Shown here: positions 1 through 9,978 of the stretch, in pieces | Numbering within the stretch: the first letter of the stretch is position 1 | Layout of the letters: every line of letters begins with the position of its first letter | Assembly (NCBI RefSeq): GCF_027158465.1 | Contig: NZ_JAMKYL010000001.1 | Location: 310,001-374,000, forward strand | Source of the DNA: Oxalobacter paeniformigenes | GTDB lineage: Bacteria > Pseudomonadota > Gammaproteobacteria > Burkholderiales > Burkholderiaceae_D | Length of the DNA: 64,000 nt | Reading direction: 5' to 3' | Translations under genes and position numbers: made by a program | Notes under the pieces: model-generated | Told to the model about the DNA's origin: nothing | The model's database searches: none | Seen by the model: only the letters and a program-made list of their open reading frames with translations

Positions 1-957
1 GGTATCCAGTATGCCCAGTATGTGCTGGCGCATGGCGGTCTGTTCGGACGAAAGGGCTTTTTTGCCGCTTTTGACTTTCGGATTGGTGAGTTCCTCGATT
101 TCTTCCAGCACTTTTTGCGCGGATGTGCCGGGCGGCAGTTCGGTGACGACGGCTTGCCATTGTCCACGCGCCAGTTCCTCGATTTTCCAGCGTGCGCGCA
201 CTTTCAGGCTGCCGCGTCCGCCGGCATAGATGTCGGCGATGGCCGATGCCGGCGTGATGATCTGGCCGCCGCCCGGAAAGTCGGGGCCGGGGATGATCGT
301 CATCAGTTCGTCATGTGTGATGTCCGGATTGCGGATCATGGCGATGGCGGCACGTGCCACTTCGTCGAGATTGTGCGACGGGATTTCGGTCGCCAGACCG
401 ACGGCGATGCCGGATGCACCGTTGAGCAGGGTGAACGGCAGGCGTGCCGGGAGCAGGCGCGGTTCCTTGGCGGAACCGTCGTAGTTGTCCTGGAATTCGA
501 CGGTACCCTGGCCGATTTCATCAAGCAAAAGGGCGGCGATCGGAGTCAGACGGGCTTCGGTGTAGCGCATGGCAGCCGCACCGTCTCCGTCACGTGATCC
601 GAAGTTGCCATGGCCGTCGATCAGGGGATAGCGCATGGAAAAGTCTTGCGCCATCCTCACCAGTGCATCATAGACCGACTGGTCGCCGTGCGGGTGCAGT
701 TTGCCCAGTACATCGCCGACGACGGCAGCCGACTTGCGCGGTTTGGCGTCGGAGGCCAGTTTCAGTTCGTTCATGGCATAGAGGATACGGCGCTGGACGG
801 GTTTCTGACCGTCGCAAACGTCCGGCAGGGCACGTCCCTTGACGACGGAAATGGCGTAATCGAGATAAGCCCTTTCGGCGAAACTGGCGAGCATCAGGGT
901 TTCGTGCGGGACTTCGTCGGCCGGTGGGTCATCGAACAATGTGGGTTGAAAGCTCAT
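1..957 (-). CDS. parC: DNA topoisomerase IV subunit A (3' end beyond window)
   Basis: The reverse strand from 957 reads MSFQPTLFDDPPADEV and continues in frame to position 1, giving 319 N-terminal codons of a protein that is usually 750-780 residues long. ParC is the breakage-reunion subunit of topoisomerase IV, which decatenates daughter chromosomes. The winged-helix signature AVVGDVLGKLHPHGD and the catalytic tyrosine context AAMRYTEARL are both present. It lies 27 bases downstream of parE on the same strand, so the two subunits are probably cotranscribed. The C-terminal DNA-wrapping domain is outside the window. The ParC rather than GyrA assignment rests on the adjacent parE. Confidence 0.95.
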   Translation of the reverse strand, partial: MSFQPTLFDDPPADEVPHETLMLASFAERAYLDYAISVVKGRALPDVCDGQKPVQRRILYAMNELKLASDAKPRKSAAVVGDVLGKLHPHGDQSVYDALVRMAQDFSMRYPLIDGHGNFGSRDGDGAAAMRYTEARLTPIAALLLDEIGQGTVEFQDNYDGSAKEPRLLPARLPFTLLNGASGIAVGLATEIPSHNLDEVARAAIAMIRNPDITHDELMTIIPGPDFPGGGQIITPASAIADIYAGGRGSLKVRARWKIEELARGQWQAVVTELPPGTSAQKVLEEIEELTNPKVKSGKKALSSEQTAMRQHILGILDT

Positions 958-984
958 GATGCAATGTCCATTAAGAAGATGCAG

Positions 985-2961
985 CTAGATGTCGGCTTCG
1001 GCTTCGTTGCCGTGTTCTTCCATCCAGCTCCGACGGGCTGCGGCTTCGCCTTTGCCCATGAGCATCTGGAAGCGTTCGGCCGATTCTTTCGGCGTGATGT
1101 TTCCGAAGGTGACGGGCAACAGGCGGCGGGTATCCGGATTCAGGGTCGTTTCCCAGAGTTGTTCGGCATTCATTTCGCCAAGCCCCTTGAAACGGGAGAT
1201 GCCGAGTGCATTGTCCCTGACGCCTTCGCTCCGGAGTTTTTCGAGAATGCCGTTCAGTTCCGCGTCATCGAGTGCGTACAGTTTCTGGATCGGTTTCTTG
1301 CCGCGTGCCGGTGCATCGATACGATACAGCGGCGGGCGGGCGACATAGATGTGGCCGTTTTCGATCAGACGGGGGAAATGACGGAAAAACAGGGTCAATA
1401 GCAAGACCTGGATATGCGAACCGTCCACGTCGGCATCGGAGAGGATGCAGATTTTTCCGTAACGCAGTCCGGACAGGTCGGGATTGTCGTTGGCGCCATG
1501 CGGATCGACACCGATGGCAACAGCGATGTCGTGGATTTCCTGATTGGCGAACAGTCGGTCTTTTTCGGTTTCCCATGAATTGAGGACTTTGCCGCGCAAG
1601 GGCAGGATGGCCTGGAATTCCTTGTTGCGTCCCATTTTCGCCGAACCGCCTGCGGAATCGCCTTCGACAAGGAACAGTTCGTTGCGACGGATGTCGTGCG
1701 ATTCGCAATCGGTGAGCTTGCCGGGCAGGACGGCGACGGCCGAGGATTTTTTCTTTTCGACTTTTTGCTGTTGCCGCATGCGGGACTGGGCCTGCCGGAT
1801 GACCAGATCGGTGAGCTTGCGACCGTATTCGACGTTCTGGTGGAGCCAGTTTTCAAAAGCGGGGCGCACGAAATGGGAAACGAGACGTACGGCATCGCGT
1901 GAGTTCAGGCGCTCCTTGATCTGGCCCTGGAATTGCGGATCGAGTACACGTGCCGACAAAACGAAGGAAGTGCGTGCGAAAACGTCTTCTGGCAGCAGAC
2001 GAACGCCTTTTGGCAGCAGGGAGTGGATTTCTGCAAAACTTCTGACGGCATTGAACAGACCGTCGCGCAGACCGCTTTCATGCGTGCCGCCGGCAGGTGT
2101 CGGAATGAGGTTGACGAACGATTCACGCACAGGTGTCCCTTCAGTCGTCCATGCGACGACCCATGCAGCGCCTTCGCCTTCGGCAAAACCTTCGTCACGG
2201 CTTGCGTACCGTGAACCATCAAAGAGCGGGATGACGGTTTCTTCTCCGGTGGCCAAATCCAGCGCTTCGGACAGGTAGCCACGCAAGCCGTCATGATACT
2301 GCCAGATATCGGTTTTGCCTGTGATCCGGTTTTCGAGGCGTACCTGTACGCCAGGCAGCAGGATGGCCTTCGATTGCAACAGGTGTTTGAGTTCGGCCAG
2401 CGGGATGTCCATGCTGTCGAAATAACGCGCGTCGGGCCAGATGGTGACTTTGGTGCCCGATTTTTTTTCGCCGCGTGTCAGTGGGCGCGATGTCAGCGGT
2501 TCGGAGACTTCACCATCGGTGAAGGCGATTTTGTGTTGCTGTTTTTCGCGCCAGACGGTGACTTCGATCCGTCTGGACAGCGCATTGGTCACGGAGACAC
2601 CCACGCCGTGCAACCCGCCGGAAAAGGCATAGGCGTTGTCGCCGCCCTTGGCGAATTTGCCACCCGAATGCAGACGGGTGAAAACGATTTCGACGGTCGG
2701 CACCTTTTCTTCAGGATGGATGCCGACCGGAATGCCGCGTCCGTCGTCTTCCACACTGATGCTGCCGTCGGCGTTGATGGTGACGGAAATGTTGTGGCAG
2801 TAGCCCCCAATGGCTTCATCGGAAGCGTTGTCGATCACTTCGGTCACGATATGCAGCGGATTTTCCGTGCGGGTGTACATGCCCGGACGTTGCCGGACCG
2901 GTTCGAGTCCCTTCAGAACTCTGATCGACTCTTCACTGTATGCGGGTTTTTTCTCTGCCAT
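985..2961 (-). CDS. parE: DNA topoisomerase IV subunit B
   Basis: 658 residues from MAEKKPAYSEESIRVLKG, close to the usual ParE length. This is the ATPase and TOPRIM subunit of topoisomerase IV. Visible motifs are the GHKL ATP site (DNASDEAIGG, then VEDDGRGIPVG) and the TOPRIM metal site (EGDSAGGSAK, DADVDGSHI). The frame stays open 46 codons further upstream to 3099, but that extension is not ParE-like, so the start at 2961 is used. No strong Shine-Dalgarno is visible before it. It is followed by parC and is divergent from the rimP operon. Confidence 0.96.
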   Translation of the reverse strand: MAEKKPAYSEESIRVLKGLEPVRQRPGMYTRTENPLHIVTEVIDNASDEAIGGYCHNISVTINADGSISVEDDGRGIPVGIHPEEKVPTVEIVFTRLHSGGKFAKGGDNAYAFSGGLHGVGVSVTNALSRRIEVTVWREKQQHKIAFTDGEVSEPLTSRPLTRGEKKSGTKVTIWPDARYFDSMDIPLAELKHLLQSKAILLPGVQVRLENRITGKTDIWQYHDGLRGYLSEALDLATGEETVIPLFDGSRYASRDEGFAEGEGAAWVVAWTTEGTPVRESFVNLIPTPAGGTHESGLRDGLFNAVRSFAEIHSLLPKGVRLLPEDVFARTSFVLSARVLDPQFQGQIKERLNSRDAVRLVSHFVRPAFENWLHQNVEYGRKLTDLVIRQAQSRMRQQQKVEKKKSSAVAVLPGKLTDCESHDIRRNELFLVEGDSAGGSAKMGRNKEFQAILPLRGKVLNSWETEKDRLFANQEIHDIAVAIGVDPHGANDNPDLSGLRYGKICILSDADVDGSHIQVLLLTLFFRHFPRLIENGHIYVARPPLYRIDAPARGKKPIQKLYALDDAELNGILEKLRSEGVRDNALGISRFKGLGEMNAEQLWETTLNPDTRRLLPVTFGNITPKESAERFQMLMGKGEAAARRSWMEEHGNEAEADI

Positions 2962-3164
2962 GATGGTGTCGCGGTGTGCCGTTTTATGACGGGCAAGCCG
3001 TCTTTTGTACCGGACATATGCCGGATTGGCCCGAAAAAGCGAAAGTATAAGGCAATTTCGTAACGAAAGCGGACTGTTTTGGCCCCGGGCCGCCATCATG
3101 AGCGGACAAATGCATCCGTAAAAGTCTTACCTGTTGATATTATTGGTATTCCTGCCCGCTTACA

Positions 3165-3193
3165 TTGCGGATCGCGCTTTTCGCGTATATAAT
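3165..3193 (+). promoter_or_regulatory. Predicted sigma-70 promoter of the rimP-nusA-infB operon
   Basis: A -35 like TTGCGG at 3165-3170 is followed after exactly 17 bases by a consensus -10 TATAAT at 3188-3193. Transcription would start near 3200 and leave a leader of about 165 nt before rimP. It lies in the 404-base gap between the divergent parE and rimP genes; apart from this promoter and the leader hairpin nothing else is recognised in that gap. Confidence 0.75.
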
Positions 3194-3252
3194 AAGGAGC
3201 TTGTTACGGTTTCGTCCATTTTTTTGGATGGCACAGGGGTTGAAATCAGGAT

Positions 3253-3276
3253 ATGGGCTTGCGCCCATTTTTTTTT
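3253..3276 (+). terminator. Leader attenuator-like terminator upstream of rimP
   Basis: Perfect 6-bp stem ATGGGC / GCCCAT with loop TTGC, followed at once by a run of T (3269-3276). It sits between the predicted promoter and rimP, so it would stop transcription in the leader unless read through. In E. coli the homologous operon is known to be autoregulated by NusA, so a NusA-responsive attenuator is a reasonable inference. Confidence 0.65.
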
Positions 3277-3365
3277 CATTGCGCACCCCGGTTGCCAGGG
3301 CGGACCGTGTGCCTCTCGTCGCAAACGGATGAGAGGTGAAACGGAAATTGAACGGGAGCAGGGTT

Positions 3366-3854
3366 TTGTTGCAGGAACTGGTTGAAAAGACAGTCAATGG
3401 CTGCGGGTACGATCTGGTCGATCTGGAAAGGGCGCCAGGCGGCATTTTGCGCGTATATATCGATTTCTTGCCGGAAGATGCCGGAGACAAAAGCATTACG
3501 GTGAACGATTGTGAAACGGTCAGCCATCAGCTTTCCCGTGTGCTGATGGTCGAGGATGTCGATTATGACCGGCTGGAAGTGTCGTCTCCCGGGCTTGATC
3601 GTCCGCTGAAAAAGCTGCAGGACTTTGTCCGTTTCGCGGGGATGGAGGCGCATGTGAAACTGCGCAGACCGGTAACCGGTATGGGAAACCGGAAAACGTT
3701 TCAGGGAATTCTGTTGCCGCCCGAAGGGGATGAGCTCTCGCTGGAATTCGAGGGAAACGACAGGGAAAACAATTCGGTTTTACATTTTACGATCGCTGAT
3801 ATAGACAAGGCACGTTTGGTGCCGCAGGTGAATTTTAGGAGTCGCAAGGCATGA
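3366..3854 (+). CDS. rimP: Ribosome maturation factor RimP
   Basis: RimP assists maturation of the 30S subunit. The protein carries the family-typical N-terminal pattern ELVEKTVNGCGYDLVDLE and the central SSPGLDRPLKK motif. The start is uncertain: an in-frame GTG at 3336 would give 172 residues, while TTG at 3366 or 3369 gives about 161, which fits the family better, and a GGGAG at 3354-3358 is well placed for these TTG codons. The stop overlaps the nusA start (ATGA), indicating translational coupling. First gene of the rimP-nusA-infB-rbfA-truB operon. Confidence 0.9.
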   Translation: MLQELVEKTVNGCGYDLVDLERAPGGILRVYIDFLPEDAGDKSITVNDCETVSHQLSRVLMVEDVDYDRLEVSSPGLDRPLKKLQDFVRFAGMEAHVKLRRPVTGMGNRKTFQGILLPPEGDELSLEFEGNDRENNSVLHFTIADIDKARLVPQVNFRSRKA

Positions 3855-5410
3855 GTCTCGAAATTCTGCAATTGGTTGACGCGCTGGCGCGCGAAAAAAA
3901 CGTGGACAAGGAAATCGTTCTGGGTGCGCTCGAACATGCGTTGGCACTGGCCACGAAGAAACGTTATCCGGGTGATGTTGATATCCGAGTCGCAATCGAC
4001 CGGCAGACCGGTGAGGTGGAAACTTTCCGCCGGTGGCATGTCGTGCCCGATGAGGCCGGACTCCAGCAGCCCGATCAGGAAATGCTGTATTTCGAGGCGA
4101 AGGAACAGTTCCCCGATATCGAAGTCGGCGACTACATCGAGGATCATGTCGAATCGGTCGATCTCGGTCGCCGTTTCGCGCAGGATACCAAGCAGATCGT
4201 CTTGCAGCGTATCCGCGATGCTGAACGTGAGCAGATTCTCCAGGACTTCCTCGATCGCGGGGATGCGCTGGTAACCGGTACGATCAAGCGCATGGAACGG
4301 GGCGATGCCATCGTCGAGTCCGGCAAGGTCGAGGCACGCTTGCCGCGCGACCAGATGATCCCGAAGGAAAATCTGCGTGTGGGCGATCGTGTCCGTGCCT
4401 ATATCCTGCGTGTGGAACGGGGCCCGCGTGGTCCGCAGGTCATTTTGTCGCGTACTGCGCCGGAATTCATCGTCAAGCTTTTCGAACTCGAAGTGCCCGA
4501 AATCGAACAGGGACTTCTGGAAATCAAGTCGGCTGCCCGTGATCCGGGTGTCCGCGCCAAGATCGCGGTGCATACCCATGACAAGCGGATCGATCCGATC
4601 GGTACCTGCGTGGGCATGCGCGGTTCGCGTGTACAGGCAGTGACCGGCGAACTGGGCGGCGAACGGGTCGATATCGTCTTGTGGTCGGAAGACCCGGCAC
4701 AGTTCGTGATCGGCGCGCTGGCGCCGGCCAATGTCACGTCGATCGTGGTCGATGAAGACAAGCATGCGATGGATGTGATCGTTGACGAGGAAAATCTGGC
4801 GATCGCCATCGGTCGCAGCGGGCAGAACGTCCGTCTGGCGACGGAATTGACCGGCTGGAAGATCAATATCATGACGGCGGAAGAATCGGCCGACAAGACG
4901 GCGATGGAAAAGGCCGAATTGCAAAAACTGTTCATGGAAAGGCTCGATCTGGATCAGGAAGTCGCCGACGTGCTGATCGACGAAGGCTTTACGTCTCTGG
5001 AAGAAATCGCTTATGTGCCGATCAGCGAAATGCTGGAAATCGAGGCTTTCGACGAGGAAACGGTCAACGAAATCCGTCAGAGAGCGCGCGATGCACTGAT
5101 TACCGAAGCGATCGTGTCGGAAGAAGGCATGTCCGGTATGGAAGAAGCGCTGTCCGGACTGGAAGGCATGAGCCGCAGTGTTGCTGGCAAGCTGGGCCTG
5201 GCCGGGGTCAAGACGCTGGAACGTTTTGCCGGGCTGGCTTATGACGAATTCGGCGCGATTCTGGCATTGCCGACCGAACGGGCACGCCAGTTGCTGGAAA
5301 ATGAATTTGCCGATGTGACGGATGAGGAAATGAAACTGATCGATGCCAAGTATGACGACGAAGCGAAGGAATTGCAGGCACGTGCCTGGAAACTGATGGA
5401 ATCCCGATAG
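3851..5410 (+). CDS. nusA: Transcription termination/antitermination factor NusA
   Basis: 519 residues. NusA binds RNA polymerase and nascent RNA and modulates pausing, intrinsic termination and antitermination. Order of domains: N-terminal polymerase-binding domain (about 1-125), S1 domain (about 135-200), two KH domains (about 230-345, with the pattern GTCVGMRGSRVQ and later IAIGRSGQNVRLA), then two acidic helical repeats of the Proteobacterial C-terminal type (about 365-500). It begins inside the rimP stop codon. Length and all domains are normal. Confidence 0.97.
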   Translation: MSLEILQLVDALAREKNVDKEIVLGALEHALALATKKRYPGDVDIRVAIDRQTGEVETFRRWHVVPDEAGLQQPDQEMLYFEAKEQFPDIEVGDYIEDHVESVDLGRRFAQDTKQIVLQRIRDAEREQILQDFLDRGDALVTGTIKRMERGDAIVESGKVEARLPRDQMIPKENLRVGDRVRAYILRVERGPRGPQVILSRTAPEFIVKLFELEVPEIEQGLLEIKSAARDPGVRAKIAVHTHDKRIDPIGTCVGMRGSRVQAVTGELGGERVDIVLWSEDPAQFVIGALAPANVTSIVVDEDKHAMDVIVDEENLAIAIGRSGQNVRLATELTGWKINIMTAEESADKTAMEKAELQKLFMERLDLDQEVADVLIDEGFTSLEEIAYVPISEMLEIEAFDEETVNEIRQRARDALITEAIVSEEGMSGMEEALSGLEGMSRSVAGKLGLAGVKTLERFAGLAYDEFGAILALPTERARQLLENEFADVTDEEMKLIDAKYDDEAKELQARAWKLMESR

Positions 5411-5466
5411 GATTTTCACGCTCCCGTTACCGGATTTGCCGCATCTATTGGAAGAAAGAGGAAGGA

Positions 5467-8424
5467 ATGGCGATTAACAATGTAGCCCAATTTGCTGCCG
5501 AACTGAATATGCCTTCGGACGTGCTGTTGAAACAGCTGCGCGATGCCGGCGTGGAAAAACGATCGGTCAATGATGTCCTGAGCAAGGAAGACAAGGACAA
5601 GTTGCTGAACTATTTGCGCAGTGTGCATGGTGCGCAGAGCGGCGAAAAACGCAAGATTTCGCTGACTCGCAAGGAAACGAGCGAAATCAAGCAGGCCGAT
5701 GCGACCGGCAAATCCAGAACGATTCAGGTCGAAGTCAGAAAAAAACGGACGTTTGTCAAACGCGATGAACAGGCATTACGTTCCGAAATCGAACAGAGAA
5801 AGGCGGCTACTTCTGTGATTGACGAGGCGGAAAAACAGCGTCGGGCAGAGGAATCGCGTCGTCAGGCAGAACTGATCGCGCGCCAGGAAGCCGAGTTGCG
5901 TGAAAGACAGGCGCAGCAGGCGAAGATGGAAGCGGAAAAACAGGCGCGCCTCAAGGCCGAGGAACAGGCGCGTGCGGAAGCGGAAGCGATCCGCAGGAAA
6001 GAAGCCGAACAGCGTGAAGCGGCTGAAAAGATGCGACTTGAAGCTGAACGGAAGGAAAAGGAAAGGCAGCAGCATGCGGCCGAAGAAAAGGCGGCTGCCG
6101 AAATGGCGAAGAAGGCGGAAATGGCAAGGATGGCTGAAGAAGCCGCCCGTGCGGAAAAGGCACGGAAAGAGGCGGAAGCGGAACGGATCAGACGTGCGGA
6201 AGAAGCGGAACGGGCACGCAAGGCGGTCGAGGATGAAGTCGCGCAGATCAAGGCCATGATGAGCGGTGCGACACGCAAGGTCGTTCGACAGCAGGCCAAA
6301 CCGGCACAGGCTGCTGCTCCGGCTGCCACACAGGCTGCGGCACCGGTGGAAAACCGTGGCGATGCCGCCAGAAAGGCCGCTCCCGCTTCCAGACCGGCAC
6401 AACAGCAGCCGGCAGCGTCCAGACCGTCGGACAAGAAATCCGCATCTGGCAAACCTGACAAGAAATCTTCCGCAGACAAGAAAGCGGCCAAGGCGGCTGC
6501 ATGGCAGGAAGAATCCGGCAGAAAACGCGGCTCCGGCATGAAGACCCGCGGCGGCGATGCCGGTGGTCGCGAAGGGGGCTGGCGCAGCAGTTCCGGCGGT
6601 CCGAAAGGACGCCGTCATGCACCGGTGATCGAACGCGAAAGCAATTTCCATCAGCCGACCGAGGCGATCGTCCATGATGTCTATGTGCCGGAAACCATTA
6701 CCGTGGCCGAACTGGCGCACAAGATGGCAGTCAAGGCTTCTGAAGTCATCAAGCAGCTTATGAAGCTGGGACAGATGGTGACGATCAATCAGGTGCTGGA
6801 TCAGGAAACGGCCATGATTCTGGTCGAGGAAATGGGGCATCGTGCCTTTGCCGCCAAGATTCAGGATGTGGAATCACAGCTGGAAGAAATGGGCAAGAAC
6901 GAAAACGCCGAACTGTTGCCACGTGCTCCGGTCGTTACGGTCATGGGACATGTCGACCACGGCAAGACGTCGCTGCTGGACTATATCCGCCGTACCAAGA
7001 TCGCTTCGGGTGAAGCCGGCGGCATCACGCAGCATATCGGCGCATATCACGTCAAGACGGCGCGCGGTATCGTGACTTTCCTCGATACACCGGGCCATGA
7101 GGCGTTTACCGCCATGCGTGCCCGTGGTGCCAAGGCGACCGATATCGTCATTCTGGTTGTCGCTGCCGACGATGGCGTCATGCCGCAGACCAAGGAAGCG
7201 ATCGCGCATGCCAAGGCGGCCGGCGTGCCGATTGTCGTGGCCATCAACAAGGTGGACAAGCAGGGGGCCAACGTCAATCGTGTGACGCAGGAACTGATCG
7301 CAGAACAGGTCGTTCCGGAAGAATACGGTGGCGATTCCCCGTTCGTGCCGGTATCGGCCAAGACGGGACAGGGGATCGATTCATTGCTGGAAAACGTGTT
7401 GTTGCAGGCGGAAATCCTGGAATTGAAAGCGCCGGTCGATACCATGGCCAAGGGCATCGTGATCGAGGCCCGTCTGGACAAGGGACGCGGCCCGGTCGCG
7501 ACGGTGCTCGTCCAGTCCGGTACGTTGCATCGTGGCGATGTCGTGCTGGCCGGACCGGAATATGGTCGTGTCCGTGCCATGCTCGATGAAAACGGCAAGG
7601 CGATTACCGAGGCAGGGCCGAGCATTCCGGTGGAAATCCAGGGGCTGACGGGTGTACCGTCCGCCGGTGAGGAAATCATCGTGTTGAATGACGAACGCAA
7701 GGCACGTGAAATCGGTCTGTTCCGCCAGGGCAAATTCCGCGACGTCAAGCTGGCGAAACAGCAGGCTGCGAAACTGGAAAACATGTTCGACCAGATCGCC
7801 GAAGGCGAAGTCAAGACCTTGCCGCTCATCATCAAGACCGACGTTCAGGGCTCCCAGGAAGCGTTGGCCGCTTCGTTGCTCAAACTCTCCAACGACGAAG
7901 TGCGTGTCCAGGTCATTCATGCCGCCGTCGGGGGCATTACCGAAACGGACGTCAATCTGGCGCTGGCCTCCAAGGCAGTCATTATCGGCTTCAATACCCG
8001 TGCCGATGCACAGGCACGCCATCTGGCGGAAACGGGCGGTGTCGATATCCGTTACTACAACATCATCTACGATGCGATCGACGATGTGAAAGCCGCGATG
8101 TCCGGTATGCTGGCACCTGAAAAACGCGAACATGCGCTGGGTCTTGTCGAAATCCGTCAGGTCATTATGGTCAGCCGTGTCGGCGCGATCGCCGGCTGTT
8201 TCGTCACCGAAGGGCTGGTACGGCGGGGTTCGCCGGTACACCTGTTGCGCGACAATGTAGTCATCTGGTCGGGTGAAATCGATTCGCTCAAACGCTTCAA
8301 GGATGATGTCCGTGAAGTGAAAGCCGGTTTCGAATGCGGTCTGACGCTCAAGAATTACAATGACATCAAGGTCGGCGACCAGATCGAGGTCTATGAAATC
8401 CAGGAAATCGCACGTACCCTGTGA
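5467..8424 (+). CDS. infB: Translation initiation factor IF-2
   Basis: 985 residues, at the long end of bacterial IF-2. The GTPase delivers initiator tRNA to the 30S subunit and promotes subunit joining. An N-terminal IF2N domain (about 1-50) is followed by a very long Ala/Glu/Arg/Lys-rich helical linker (about 95-270) and a Pro/Ala/Lys-rich disordered stretch (about 275-395). The G domain shows GHVDHGKTSLLDYIRR, DTPGHEAFT and NKVD, followed by the usual domains II-IV. A strong purine-rich ribosome site (GAAAGAGGAAGG) precedes the ATG. Confidence 0.97.
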   Translation: MAINNVAQFAAELNMPSDVLLKQLRDAGVEKRSVNDVLSKEDKDKLLNYLRSVHGAQSGEKRKISLTRKETSEIKQADATGKSRTIQVEVRKKRTFVKRDEQALRSEIEQRKAATSVIDEAEKQRRAEESRRQAELIARQEAELRERQAQQAKMEAEKQARLKAEEQARAEAEAIRRKEAEQREAAEKMRLEAERKEKERQQHAAEEKAAAEMAKKAEMARMAEEAARAEKARKEAEAERIRRAEEAERARKAVEDEVAQIKAMMSGATRKVVRQQAKPAQAAAPAATQAAAPVENRGDAARKAAPASRPAQQQPAASRPSDKKSASGKPDKKSSADKKAAKAAAWQEESGRKRGSGMKTRGGDAGGREGGWRSSSGGPKGRRHAPVIERESNFHQPTEAIVHDVYVPETITVAELAHKMAVKASEVIKQLMKLGQMVTINQVLDQETAMILVEEMGHRAFAAKIQDVESQLEEMGKNENAELLPRAPVVTVMGHVDHGKTSLLDYIRRTKIASGEAGGITQHIGAYHVKTARGIVTFLDTPGHEAFTAMRARGAKATDIVILVVAADDGVMPQTKEAIAHAKAAGVPIVVAINKVDKQGANVNRVTQELIAEQVVPEEYGGDSPFVPVSAKTGQGIDSLLENVLLQAEILELKAPVDTMAKGIVIEARLDKGRGPVATVLVQSGTLHRGDVVLAGPEYGRVRAMLDENGKAITEAGPSIPVEIQGLTGVPSAGEEIIVLNDERKAREIGLFRQGKFRDVKLAKQQAAKLENMFDQIAEGEVKTLPLIIKTDVQGSQEALAASLLKLSNDEVRVQVIHAAVGGITETDVNLALASKAVIIGFNTRADAQARHLAETGGVDIRYYNIIYDAIDDVKAAMSGMLAPEKREHALGLVEIRQVIMVSRVGAIAGCFVTEGLVRRGSPVHLLRDNVVIWSGEIDSLKRFKDDVREVKAGFECGLTLKNYNDIKVGDQIEVYEIQEIARTL

Positions 8425-8494
8425 TTTTTCTCGTACGATGGCTGTTATTTGGGGTATGGTAATGTCTGTGGTTATTCATTGAAGGGAGTGGATC

Positions 8495-8884
8495 ATGGCA
8501 AGACACAGCAAATCGATTCCCGGCCGCAGCTTGCGTGTGGCTGACCAGATCCAGCGCGATCTGTCCGATATCATTTTTTCGGAGCTGAAAGACCCGAATG
8601 TCGGGATGGTGACGATCACGGAAGTGAAAGTCACGCCCGATTACGCCAATGCACGGGTTTATGTCACGATGCTGGACGACAATCCGGATACGGTGCAAAA
8701 GACGCTGGACAGTCTGCAGCGTGCTTCGGGTTTCATCAGGATGCAGCTGGGCAAACGGTTGCATATCCATACCCTGCCGCAGCTGACCTTCGTGTATGAC
8801 AATTCGATTGCCGAGGGGATCGCCCTGTCGCATCTGATCGACGTCGCCAATTCGCAACGTGCCAGGGACGATGAAGAAAACTGA
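8495..8884 (+). CDS. rbfA: Ribosome-binding factor A
   Basis: 129 residues with a single KH-like fold. RbfA binds free 30S subunits and helps late processing of the 16S 5' end. Typical segments are RVADQIQRDLSDIIF near the N-terminus and the conserved ARVYVTML strand. GAAGGGAG lies just before the ATG. It is placed between infB and truB, the standard order for this operon. Confidence 0.95.
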   Translation: MARHSKSIPGRSLRVADQIQRDLSDIIFSELKDPNVGMVTITEVKVTPDYANARVYVTMLDDNPDTVQKTLDSLQRASGFIRMQLGKRLHIHTLPQLTFVYDNSIAEGIALSHLIDVANSQRARDDEEN

Positions 8885-8926
8885 CGGATGCCTTGCGGTA
8901 TCCGTTTGCGGGAATGTGACTGATTC

Positions 8927-9883
8927 ATGAAAGCTCCGTCGTCCGCCAAAAGAAAACGTCTCGACATCAGTGGTGTGCTGCTATTGGACAAGCCGGCCGG
9001 TTTGTCCAGCAACGATGCATTGATACGCGCCAAACGGATCGTCAATGCGAAAAAAGCGGGGCATACCGGTACGCTCGATCCGTTCGCGACCGGTCTGTTG
9101 CCCATCTGTTTCGGTGAGGCGACCAAGTTTTCACAGGATTTGCTCGATGCGGACAAGACGTACGAGACCGTCGTCTATCTGGGAGTGAAAACGGAAACGG
9201 GCGATACGGAAGGCGCGGTTCTTGAAACGACGTCGTCGCCGTTGCCTTCGGCTGAAGAAATCAGCCGGATATTGCCACGGTTTACGGGAACGATCCGGCA
9301 AGTGCCGCCGATGTATTCGGCACTGAAACGGGATGGCAAACCACTGTATGAATATGCGCGTGCCGGTATTGAACTGGAACGCGAGGCGCGGGAAGTGACG
9401 ATCCACGAACTGGCGCTGCTCGACTATACGGCACCCCGCCTGCGTTTGCGTGTCACATGCAGCAAGGGAACCTATATCCGGGTGCTGGGCGAGGATATCG
9501 GAGTGGCGCTGGGATGCGGCGCGCATCTGGAATCCTTGCGGCGTACCCGTGTCGGTACGCTGGAAATCGGTCAATCCATAAGCCTTGACGACCTGGAAAG
9601 CCGTTTTGCCGACGGGCAAGCGCCGTCGGAACTGCCGCTCGAACCGGCCGATTTTCTGCTCTCGTCGTTTCCGGCGGTGATGCTCGATGCCGCACTGGCC
9701 GGACGGTTTGTCAACGGCCAGCGCCTGTCTGTTGTGAAAGAACGGATTGCGACATCCGCAAAACCAGGCCGCCGCCGGGTCTATGACGCCGCGCGGGGCG
9801 TTTTTCTCGGAACGGCGCAGTTGCGCGGCGATGGCATTCTGGCGCCGGAGCGTCTGGTATCGCTGTCGCGCCCGCCGGTGTGA
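8927..9883 (+). CDS. truB: tRNA pseudouridine-55 synthase
   Basis: 318 residues. TruB converts U55 of the T-loop in nearly all tRNAs to pseudouridine. The N-terminal signature LLLDKPAGLSSNDA and the catalytic-aspartate motif GHTGTLDPFATG are intact, as is the later KGTYIRVLGEDIG motif. A C-terminal extension (about 240-318) resembles the usual PUA-like tail of the long bacterial form. It follows rbfA by 42 bases in the same operon. Confidence 0.96.
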   Translation: MKAPSSAKRKRLDISGVLLLDKPAGLSSNDALIRAKRIVNAKKAGHTGTLDPFATGLLPICFGEATKFSQDLLDADKTYETVVYLGVKTETGDTEGAVLETTSSPLPSAEEISRILPRFTGTIRQVPPMYSALKRDGKPLYEYARAGIELEREAREVTIHELALLDYTAPRLRLRVTCSKGTYIRVLGEDIGVALGCGAHLESLRRTRVGTLEIGQSISLDDLESRFADGQAPSELPLEPADFLLSSFPAVMLDAALAGRFVNGQRLSVVKERIATSAKPGRRRVYDAARGVFLGTAQLRGDGILAPERLVSLSRPPV

Positions 9884-9978
9884 CACTTCCTGCCTGTTGT
9901 ATTTTTCTGGTGTTTTCAGCGGCCTGATACGGGCGTGCTAAAATAACCAGTTATCTTTTTTTCAATTTTTCTAATTTT

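Noticed and set aside
2962..3099. N-terminal extension of parE
   Set aside because: 46 extra codons before the family-typical start do not resemble ParE and overlap the probable promoter region.
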